Virus record (IMG/VR): IMGVR_UViG_3300009376_001694
Location: 1-44,437 of that record
From: a virus
Reading direction: 5' to 3' (one strand)
Length of the DNA: 44,437 nucleotides
In this document: in pieces, positions 34,795-41,499 of the stretch
How the letters are laid out: the number at the start of each line of letters is the position of its first letter
How positions within the stretch are numbered: position 1 is the stretch's first letter
The notes under the pieces: model-generated
The model's input: only the letters and a program-made list of their open reading frames with translations
What the model was told of the DNA's origin: nothing
Database searches by the model: none
Position numbers and translations under genes: made by a program

Positions 34795-35625
34795 ATGTCA
34801 AAAGTTAATATTATTGCAGAGATAGGAATCAATCACAATGGTGATATCGACATTGCAAAAAAGCTAATAGATCTAGCTTCTGTTGCAGGGTGTGATTATG
34901 TAAAATTTCAGAAGAGAAATCCTGATGTGTGTGTTCCCGATGCACAAAAAAGTGTAATCAGAAAAACACCGTGGGGTGAGATAACGTATCTCGACTACAA
35001 GTGGCGAATTGAATTTGGGCAGAAAGAATTTGATGAGATTGATGCGTATTGCAAATCTAGAAATATACAGTGGTTTTCAAGTGTGTGGGATCGAGATTCA
35101 GTTGACTTTATGACACAATATGCCACTGATAGAGGGTGTATAATGAAGATACCTTCTGCTTTGATAAATGATATATCTCTTTGTCAGTATGCACGTCAAA
35201 ATTGTGACTATTTAATGATTTCAACAGGAATGAGTGATGAGAGCCAAGTTGAAGCAGCAGCAGAAGTATGTCCTGATCTTATTTTTCACACAAATTCCAC
35301 ATACCCTTGTCCTGTTGAGGAGTTGAACCTATCATATATTACATGGTTAAGAAACAATCACCCTACCAAGGAAATAGGCTACAGTGGCCACGAATACGGT
35401 CTTGTAACAACGTTTGCGACAGTTGGGCTGGGAGCGACATGGATAGAAAGACATGTAACACTTGACAGGAGTATGTGGGGGTCGGACCAGTCAAGTTCAG
35501 TAGAGCCATCCGGTCTAGTTAAATTAGTTAAGGGCATTCGTGATCTTGAAAAGTCGATGGGCTCTGGAGGTCCAAGAAGTCCATCCTGTTCAGAGCTTGC
35601 CAAAATGAAGACTTTGAGAAAATGA
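34795..35625 (+). CDS. neuB: N-acetylneuraminate/nonulosonate synthase (NeuB family), catalytic domain only
   Basis: 276 residues. IIAEIGINHNGDIDIAKKL (6-24) and the YVKFQKRN strand mark the NeuB TIM barrel; WFSSVWDRDSVDF, KIPSALIND and MISTGMSDESQV are standard. Both metal-ligand histidines are present: GYSGHE (H199) and ERHVTLDRS (H220). It condenses phosphoenolpyruvate with a six-carbon amino sugar to make a nine-carbon nonulosonic acid (or a similar length). The usual antifreeze-like SAF domain of about 60-70 residues at the C-terminus is missing. ATGA overlap with the HAD gene. Confidence 0.88.
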   Translation: MSKVNIIAEIGINHNGDIDIAKKLIDLASVAGCDYVKFQKRNPDVCVPDAQKSVIRKTPWGEITYLDYKWRIEFGQKEFDEIDAYCKSRNIQWFSSVWDRDSVDFMTQYATDRGCIMKIPSALINDISLCQYARQNCDYLMISTGMSDESQVEAAAEVCPDLIFHTNSTYPCPVEELNLSYITWLRNNHPTKEIGYSGHEYGLVTTFATVGLGATWIERHVTLDRSMWGSDQSSSVEPSGLVKLVKGIRDLEKSMGSGGPRSPSCSELAKMKTLRK

Positions 35626-35915
35626 TAATCTATATCGACATTGATGAAACTATCTGTGAGACTCCCAAGAGCAGAGATTACGCAAAAGCAATACCGCTTC
35701 AAGAGAATATTGAGAAGGCAAATAAGCTATTTGAAGAAGGAAATACTGTAATATATTGGACTGCACGAGGAACAGGAACAGGTATAGACTGGTCTGATCT
35801 AACAAAATCACAGCTGGCAATCTGGGGTGCAAGATATCATGATTTGAAGTTTGGTAAACCTGTTTATGATCTGTTCATCGATGATAAAAATATGAATGTT
35901 AGAGACTGGAAATAG
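35622..35915 (+). CDS. Small HAD-superfamily phosphatase
   Basis: 97 residues; ATGA overlap with neuB. All four HAD motifs are compact: YIDIDETIC with the nucleophile and acid/base Asp (D6, D8), VIYWTARGT with the Thr of motif II (T47), K79 in FGKP and FIDDKN (D87, D88). No cap domain, so it can act on a large or polymeric substrate, like KdsC-type sugar-phosphate phosphatases. Location behind NeuB suggests removal of the 8- or 9-phosphate of a nonulosonate phosphate; that is inference. Proteins of this kind are also found alone in capsule loci. Confidence 0.82.
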   Translation: MIIYIDIDETICETPKSRDYAKAIPLQENIEKANKLFEEGNTVIYWTARGTGTGIDWSDLTKSQLAIWGARYHDLKFGKPVYDLFIDDKNMNVRDWK

Positions 35916-36764
35916 ATGTCTACTATTGGTGTAATTGGAAATGGATTCGTTGGTTCTGCAATTGTTGCAGGATTTTTACTTCATGTCGATGAAATTTTGA
36001 TCTATGATACAGATAAAAGCCTCTGTACACACACACTTGAAGAGACACTCAATGGTGCAGACGTGATATTTGTGTGTGTTCCAACTCCAATGCTAACAGA
36101 AACAGGCGGGAGAATAGATCTCACAATCATGGATTCTGTATTTAAGACAATTGATGAATTAAATAAGCGAAAAGATAATATATTTGTAATTAAGTCAACT
36201 GTTGTGCCAGGAACCACAGAAAAATATCAAAAACTTTACCCCAATTTAAGAATCGTATTCAGCCCAGAATTTCTTACAGAAAGAGCAGCAAGATTGGATT
36301 TTATAAATGCTTCACGCATTGTGCTAGGTGGCAAAGAAGAGGATGTGAATGTTGTTGAGTCACTATTCAAGCTAAGATTTCCTCATAAAAGGATGGTAAA
36401 GACAGATACAGGAACAGCACAGCTGATAAAGTATATGGCAAACTGTTTTTTTGCAGTAAAGATCTCATTTATGAATGAAATGAAGCAGATATGTGATGCT
36501 TTGGATCTTGATTGGCAAGATGCCTCTGAGGGATTTATAACAGATGGCAGAATTGGAAACTCACATCTTGATGTACCAGGTCATGACAATCAGTTAGGCT
36601 TTGGAGGAAAGTGCTTTCCAAAAGACCTGAATGCTATGATTTATAAGATGGAAGAAGCAGGTGTTACACCAACAGTACTTAAAGCAGCATGGGATAAAAA
36701 CTTAGAGGTTCGAAATTTTTTTGACTGGGCTGAAATTCAGGGTGCTGTCACTAGTAAAGATTGA
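35916..36764 (+). CDS. UDP-glucose/GDP-mannose 6-dehydrogenase family protein, short form
   Basis: 282 residues, ATG directly after the previous stop. NAD domain IGVIGNGFVGSAIV (4-17), VFVCVPTPM-type segment (51-59), KSTVVPGTTEKY and SPEFLTERAA are standard. The catalytic Cys is C233 in GFGGKCFPKDL. Normal enzymes have 390-450 residues with a C-terminal UDP-binding domain; this one ends about 45 residues after the Cys, so the third domain is absent. Short forms occur in phages. It would oxidise a hexose nucleotide to the uronate. It is the last island gene before the nuclease. Confidence 0.82.
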   Translation: MSTIGVIGNGFVGSAIVAGFLLHVDEILIYDTDKSLCTHTLEETLNGADVIFVCVPTPMLTETGGRIDLTIMDSVFKTIDELNKRKDNIFVIKSTVVPGTTEKYQKLYPNLRIVFSPEFLTERAARLDFINASRIVLGGKEEDVNVVESLFKLRFPHKRMVKTDTGTAQLIKYMANCFFAVKISFMNEMKQICDALDLDWQDASEGFITDGRIGNSHLDVPGHDNQLGFGGKCFPKDLNAMIYKMEEAGVTPTVLKAAWDKNLEVRNFFDWAEIQGAVTSKD

Positions 36765-36774
36765 TGCTTTGTGA

Positions 36775-36780
36775 TATAAT
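36775..36780 (+). promoter_or_regulatory. Possible promoter -10 element (TATAAT)
   Basis: A perfect TATAAT sits seven bases before the ATG of the nuclease, in the 22-base gap that ends the island. No -35 box at correct spacing was found, and the proximity to the ATG would leave almost no leader. It could be an extended -10 (preceded by GTGA) or chance. Confidence 0.25.
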
Positions 36781-36786
36781 AGAAAT

Positions 36787-37611
36787 ATGAGTTTATTTCC
36801 AACCAACAAAGAGCACATATCTTTTTCTGAGGTAAAGTGCTGGAGTGAGTGTTCGTGGCGCCACAAGCTTCTCCATATTGATAAAATAGCTACATTTGAG
36901 CCTTCACCTTTTTTAGACTTTGGAACTAACGTCCACGAAGGATGTGAAATGCTTCTAAAGACAGGAGAAATTCCTAGAGAAAGATTGCTTGAAAATATTA
37001 GAAAAGCCTGGAAAGAAAACGGGTTTGATGATCCTGAGTGGGTAAAAAATCAACCTGGCTGGTATAAGCATGCCCCTGTTGAAGAATGGTGCCAGTGGGC
37101 CAGCAATATGTGGAATGAAGTCCCTGGATTTCTAGATGAGACATTTTCTGAGTGGGAGACTGTTGAGGCTGAAGAGATGCTATATGAGTCAATTGAAAAC
37201 AGGGATCTGAACTTCAAGGGATACATTGATGCAATCATTAAGTGTAAAGATAGCCGTGGAAAGGAGAAGTACTGGATCCTTGACTGGAAAACTGCTGGAG
37301 CATGGGGCTGGAGACGCGATAAAAAGCAGGATATCTTGATGACAGCACAGCTTATTCTGTATAAGCATTACTGGTCCAGAAAGCACGGAATTCCCTTAAC
37401 AGATATCAGGTGCGGGTTTATTCTATTAAAGCGTGGTGGAAAGCTTGGAAAGATTTGCGAACTAGTTCCCGTTTCAGTTGGTCCCAAGTCTCTTGAGAGA
37501 GCAAATAAAATTGTAGGAAATATGATCTCAGCTGTTAGAAGAGGGTTATTTCTTAAAAATAGAAATTCTTGCAAATATTGTGACTTTCTAGATACACCTC
37601 ACTGTACTTGA
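36787..37611 (+). CDS. Cas4/AddB-like PD-(D/E)XK nuclease with probable Fe-S cluster
   Basis: 274 residues. The N-terminal ISFSEVKCWSECSWRHKL gives the RecB-type opening with cysteines C18 and C22; GTNVHEG supplies a His (H50). The nuclease core is FKGYIDAI (D148) and WILDWKT (D166, K168), then QLILYKHY (Q188, Y192) as the RecB motif. The C-terminus SCKYCDFLDTPHC has C262, C265 and C273. With one N-terminal Cys this makes a 4Fe-4S site as in AddB/Cas4. Likely an exonuclease for phage recombination or genome end processing. It has no tie to sugar chemistry and marks the right border of the island. Confidence 0.86.
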   Translation: MSLFPTNKEHISFSEVKCWSECSWRHKLLHIDKIATFEPSPFLDFGTNVHEGCEMLLKTGEIPRERLLENIRKAWKENGFDDPEWVKNQPGWYKHAPVEEWCQWASNMWNEVPGFLDETFSEWETVEAEEMLYESIENRDLNFKGYIDAIIKCKDSRGKEKYWILDWKTAGAWGWRRDKKQDILMTAQLILYKHYWSRKHGIPLTDIRCGFILLKRGGKLGKICELVPVSVGPKSLERANKIVGNMISAVRRGLFLKNRNSCKYCDFLDTPHCT

Positions 37612-37656
37612 TTTACTGGGGCTTTCTCAGCAGTAATATTTCAGTGGAGATACTAA

Positions 37657-38907
37657 ATGTCAAAAAAGAAGGTACTTGTATTATCTGATCATGCTCTTTC
37701 GACGTCTGGAGTTGGAACTCAAACTCGACATCTGATTAATGGGCTTCTTGAGAATAAAAAGGGTCAATGGACGTTTCGTCAGTTTGGAGCAGCACTAAAG
37801 CATTCAGACTATAGAACAGTGGTGGTAAATGATGATTTTATCATTAAACCAATTGATGGATTTGGTGATAGAGAGACAATTAGAATGACTCTGGCCACTG
37901 AAAAGCCTGATATTCTTCTAATATTTACAGATCCTAGATTTTTCATATGGCTATTTGAGATGGAAGATGAGGTTCACCAGGTGTGCCCAATAGCATGGTG
38001 GCACGTCTGGGACAATTACCCATACCCGTCTTTTAATCAGCCAATATATGAAGCAACTGATCTTATAAACTGTCACTCTCATTTGACTTACGAGATGGTC
38101 AGCGAGCATTTTCCTGAAAAAACAAATTTCGTACCTCACGCTGTTCCTGATGAGATGTTTTATCCACTACCTTCTGAAAATAAGTCCAATTACAAGAAGT
38201 CAATAATTGGTAAGGATCGAGAGGACCATTTTGTTGGAATTTGGGTAAATAGAAATGCAAAGAGAAAAAGGCCCAACGATGTTCTCTGGGCCTGGAAAAT
38301 ATTTCTAGATAATCTTGAAAAGAAGCACGGGCATAGAAAGGCGACACTAATAATGCACACAGAACCAACTGATCAAGAAGGGCCCAATCTATTTTCAGCT
38401 TCAGAAATGCTTGGCATTCAAGATAATATTTTCTACTCAAGAGAAAGACTGGAGTTTGAAAAGATGAATGTCCTTTATAACATTTCAGATTTTTGTCTAA
38501 ATGTTAGCTACGCAGAGGGTTTTGGCCTTCCAACACTCGAAGGGATGCAAGCTGGTGTACCAATGGTTGCGGCTAAAACAGGCGGCCTTACAAGGCAGGT
38601 TGTCGATCATCGCGATGGCACGCATAATGGTGCTGCACTTGATATTGAGCTTCAAACCCTGGTTGGCTCGCAACAGGTGCCCTACATTTATGAGGATTAT
38701 GTTTCCTGTGAAACCATCGCCGATGGAATAATGAAAATTTACGATCTTGATGACATGGATCGAAGAAAGCTTAAGAAAAAGGTGAGAGAGTATGCAATAT
38801 CAGAATTTGCCTATAGTAAGACAATTGATGATTGGCATAATACACTTACTTCTTTACATCAAAATTGGAAAAACGTCTATAAGAGATGGCAAAGTTTTTC
38901 CTTTTAG
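37657..38907 (+). CDS. GT4 glycosyltransferase (phage core type)
   Basis: 416 residues; GGAG before the ATG. VLVLSDHALSTSGVGTQTRHL (6-26) is the GT4 acceptor loop, CPIAWWHVWDNYP near 110-122, FVPHAVPDEMF is the linker, FVGIWVNRNAKRKRPNDV the first donor strand, and VSYAEGFGLPTLEGMQAG has the catalytic E287. Retaining GT-B enzyme. This gene and the next sit between the nuclease and the structural genes, outside the main island, so they may belong to the older phage backbone. Acceptor unknown: phage protein, DNA or host glycan. Confidence 0.83.
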   Translation: MSKKKVLVLSDHALSTSGVGTQTRHLINGLLENKKGQWTFRQFGAALKHSDYRTVVVNDDFIIKPIDGFGDRETIRMTLATEKPDILLIFTDPRFFIWLFEMEDEVHQVCPIAWWHVWDNYPYPSFNQPIYEATDLINCHSHLTYEMVSEHFPEKTNFVPHAVPDEMFYPLPSENKSNYKKSIIGKDREDHFVGIWVNRNAKRKRPNDVLWAWKIFLDNLEKKHGHRKATLIMHTEPTDQEGPNLFSASEMLGIQDNIFYSRERLEFEKMNVLYNISDFCLNVSYAEGFGLPTLEGMQAGVPMVAAKTGGLTRQVVDHRDGTHNGAALDIELQTLVGSQQVPYIYEDYVSCETIADGIMKIYDLDDMDRRKLKKKVREYAISEFAYSKTIDDWHNTLTSLHQNWKNVYKRWQSFSF

Positions 38908-38922
38908 TCTCTGGAGAAAAAA

Positions 38923-40092
38923 TTGAAAAAGAAAGTACTTCTGCGTGCACCTGCACTATCAATAAGCGGGTATGGTGTTCATTCAAGGCAGGTTTTTAGA
39001 TGGCTTGAGTCACGACACGATATAGAAACATTTGTTCAAGTTTTAAATTGGGGTGACACCAGCTGGATGGTAAATTCTGATTTTGAGGATGGGCTTGTTG
39101 GAAGAATAATGGATAGAACAATTGATCTTAAGGATCAGAAGTTTGATGTGTCATTCCAGCTACAGCTTCCAGATGAGTGGGATCCAAGATTTGCAAATAA
39201 AAATGTTGGAATGTCTGCTGTAGTTGAAACAGATGTTTGTAATCCGGAGTGGATCAAGAGAATGAACACGATGGATGAAGTAATAGTTCCAACCAACCAC
39301 GCCCGCCAGACAATAATGAGAACTGGTTCACCATCGACAAGAGTCCACGTAATACCAGAAAGCTATATTGAATCAATTGATAATGAATCCATTCCTGAAC
39401 TAGAAGTTCCCACAATAGATACTGATTTTAACTTTTTATTAGTGGGTCAATTCACCGGATCTGATCCCTGGAACGATAGAAAGAATATATTCTTAACCAT
39501 TAAGTGGTTTTGTGAGGCATTTGCTGATGATCCAAGTGTGGGTCTAATAGTAAAAGCAAATCATGGTCGTGGAACAATGATCGATAGAACTATTACAAAG
39601 AATACACTTAAGAGCATCCTCTCTGAGGTTAGACAGGGAGACTTTCCAAAGATTCACCTTATACATGGAAACCTATCGCCTGACGAAATGGCAGGAATCT
39701 ATAAGCGCCCTGACGTAAAGTGTTTAATTAGTTTAACACGAGGTGAGGGCTTCGGCCTTCCTCTTGTCGAGGCAGCAGCTTCAGGTATTCCTGTAATGGC
39801 AACAAACTGGTCAGGTCACTTAGACTTTTTAAATCTAGGAAAGTTTATTCCTATAAAGTATAATCTAATAGAGATACCAGAAAATCGTGTAGATAACAGG
39901 ATATTTTTACCAGGGATGAAGTGGGCAGATCCTAATGAGCAAGATTTCAAAGTAAAAGTTAAAAAGTTTAGAAATAAACATCAGCTGCCTAAGCAGTGGG
40001 CGGAAGACCTGTCTAGACGAGTCCGTGCAGAGTTCTCACTAAGTGCTGTGATTGAAAAGTACAATAATTTTTATAATAGCCACATTGGGTGA
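38923..40092 (+). CDS. GT4 glycosyltransferase
   Basis: 389 residues from TTG, preceded by GGAGA about six bases upstream; no ATG is near. KVLLRAPALSISGYGVHSRQV is the Gly-loop region, FLLVGQFTGSDPWNDRKN the first donor strand, and LTRGEGFGLPLVEAAASGIP (E275) the catalytic donor motif, followed by ATNWSGHLDFL. Together with the preceding gene it forms a pair of related transferases, but the two are clearly diverged. The downstream gene's earliest possible TTG lies 41 bases inside this one. Confidence 0.83.
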   Translation: MKKKVLLRAPALSISGYGVHSRQVFRWLESRHDIETFVQVLNWGDTSWMVNSDFEDGLVGRIMDRTIDLKDQKFDVSFQLQLPDEWDPRFANKNVGMSAVVETDVCNPEWIKRMNTMDEVIVPTNHARQTIMRTGSPSTRVHVIPESYIESIDNESIPELEVPTIDTDFNFLLVGQFTGSDPWNDRKNIFLTIKWFCEAFADDPSVGLIVKANHGRGTMIDRTITKNTLKSILSEVRQGDFPKIHLIHGNLSPDEMAGIYKRPDVKCLISLTRGEGFGLPLVEAAASGIPVMATNWSGHLDFLNLGKFIPIKYNLIEIPENRVDNRIFLPGMKWADPNEQDFKVKVKKFRNKHQLPKQWAEDLSRRVRAEFSLSAVIEKYNNFYNSHIG

Positions 40093-40096
40093 ACCT

Positions 40097-40390
40097 TTGG
40101 ATCCACTAATAGCGCTAACGATACTAGTTCCGGTGACTGCCACACTGCTTGTTGTGTCTCTCTACTTTAACTATAAGCACGCCATGTTCATACTGAGCGT
40201 GCAGGATTCAATTGAAGAATCTCTTGATGAGCTTGATAAAAGATATTCTTCAATAAGTGAAATTTTACAAAAGCCTATCTTTTTTGACTCCGTTGAAGTA
40301 AGGCAGGTCATGTCAGACATTAGAAGATGTCGAGACTCTGTGCTAAAGGTCGCGAGAAATATGACTGTCATTGAGGAGGAAAACGATTAA
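40097..40390 (+). CDS. Small membrane-anchored protein of unknown function
   Basis: 97 residues if started at TTG 40097 (GGTGA just upstream); TTGs at 40085 and 40052 are alternatives, giving 101 or 112 residues and overlap with the upstream gene. The N-terminus is one strong membrane helix (LIALTILVPVTATLLVVSLYF). The rest, about 70 residues, is charged and probably helical (SIEESLDELDKRYSSISEIL, then a DIRRCRDSVLK stretch). The shape is that of a single-pass protein with a cytoplasmic coil. Not recognised. It lies directly before the late sigma gene, overlapping its AGGAGG ribosome site region. Confidence 0.6.
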   Translation: MDPLIALTILVPVTATLLVVSLYFNYKHAMFILSVQDSIEESLDELDKRYSSISEILQKPIFFDSVEVRQVMSDIRRCRDSVLKVARNMTVIEEEND

Positions 40391-40391
40391 A

Positions 40392-41129
40392 ATGGCTGAG
40401 AAAAAAATTAGAAGAAGACGAAGAAGGGGAAAATCTAAATCCACAGTTAAGCTGTATTTTCATGCTGGTACTCATGACGCCATTGTCCAGTTTCAAAATT
40501 CAGAATCTGAAAGCGAGAAAGAGAAAATTTACATTGATGAAATTTTGCCGGCTTTTAACAAGCTAGCAGAAAATTTAATTTTCATTCATGGATTCGCAAA
40601 GCCTCACGGCTCGTATGAGGACCTTAAAAATGACTGCGTAACATTCCTATATGAGACACTTAACAAGTTTGATCCCTCGCGAGGAACCAAGGCATTTTCA
40701 TATTTTAATGTTGTTGCAAAGAACTGGCTGATCATTCAGAGCAAAAAGAAGACAAAAAATAACAGGCGCCATGTTAGCATTGATGATACTGCATCACTGT
40801 CAAATGGAGATATGAGCACAATAGAGACACATCAAACTGTTCCTCCCCAAGATGAGTCAATATTAAAAGAAGAATCACTTCAAAATCTATTCATGATGAT
40901 GGAAGAAATAAGAAGGAAATTAACGGGTGAAAATGAATTGTCCTGTATGGATGCAATCATTACACTATTCAAAAGTATTGAAGAGCTTGACCTGCTTAAT
41001 AAACGGGCTGTTTTTGTCTACATGAGAGATTTATCTGACTTGAATCCAAAGCAGCTTTCAGTTGCCATGTCTGTTATTCGAAAACATTATAAGGACCTAG
41101 TTAAGACAGGGGATTTTGATATTTTTTGA
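40392..41129 (+). CDS. Late-transcription sigma factor (T4 gp55-like)
   Basis: 245 residues from ATG 40392, with AGGAGG at 40374-40379; an upstream in-frame TTG at 40371 overlaps that ribosome site. The N-terminus is strongly basic (KKIRRRRRRGKSKS). The sigma region-2-like segment lies at about 78-117: DCVTFLYETLNKFDPSRGTK followed by AFSYFNVVAKNWL, which corresponds to core RNA polymerase and -10 element binding. gp55 directs host RNA polymerase to phage late promoters of the TATAAATA type together with a sliding-clamp activator. No region 4 is visible, as expected of gp55. Located beside the baseplate genes that it would switch on. Confidence 0.82.
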   Translation: MAEKKIRRRRRRGKSKSTVKLYFHAGTHDAIVQFQNSESESEKEKIYIDEILPAFNKLAENLIFIHGFAKPHGSYEDLKNDCVTFLYETLNKFDPSRGTKAFSYFNVVAKNWLIIQSKKKTKNNRRHVSIDDTASLSNGDMSTIETHQTVPPQDESILKEESLQNLFMMMEEIRRKLTGENELSCMDAIITLFKSIEELDLLNKRAVFVYMRDLSDLNPKQLSVAMSVIRKHYKDLVKTGDFDIF

Positions 41130-41137
41130 GGTGACAC

Positions 41138-41497
41138 TTGGCAAAAGCAGTTGAAGACCTACTTGATAAGGTCGAAAACAAGGAAAAAAAGATAGATCGT
41201 TTCTGTGATCTTCTGGACTCTCTTGAAAACACTGAGGAGAGAAAGAAGCTTTTGTGGAAAGAGGTCTATGAGAATGCTCTCGATGATAGAGAGAAGGCAA
41301 ATATTCTCTTTACAGATTTACTAATTGAGACAAAGGGAAATTCTGCACAGCATGCAGTGTTTGGACCCATTATGTCAAAATATCTTGAGAGAATGTGTAA
41401 GACAAATGATCAAATTCTTAAGCTGGCAGAGTTAATAGCAAAGGAAGAGGAAAAGTCCTTTGACATGAATGAAATCTTTGATCAAATAGGAACTTGA
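41138..41497 (+). CDS. Conserved-looking small helical phage protein, function unknown
   Basis: 119 residues from TTG, with GAGGTGA upstream. The protein is charged and largely alpha-helical by composition (KAVEDLLDKVENKEKKIDRF, ENTEERKKLLWKEVYENALD, NDQILKLAELIAKEEE), with no hydrophobic signal or catalytic motif. It sits eight bases after the sigma gene and its stop is two bases before the spike ATG. It could be a chaperone or coupling factor for the baseplate, or a partner of late transcription. I do not recognise a named family. Confidence 0.6.
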   Translation: MAKAVEDLLDKVENKEKKIDRFCDLLDSLENTEERKKLLWKEVYENALDDREKANILFTDLLIETKGNSAQHAVFGPIMSKYLERMCKTNDQILKLAELIAKEEEKSFDMNEIFDQIGT

Positions 41498-41499
41498 TC

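Noticed and set aside
7377-36764. A bacterial O-antigen or capsule locus rather than phage DNA
   Set aside because: Fibre genes on the left and gp55-, gp5-, gp25- and gp6-like genes on the right are on the same strand with continuous packing, and no wzx/wzy/wzm/wzt or initiating transferase is present. A chimeric assembly cannot be excluded from sequence alone.
40371-40392. TTG 40371 as start of the sigma gene
   Set aside because: That start would place the AGGAGG inside the coding region; ATG 40392 uses it as a ribosome site.
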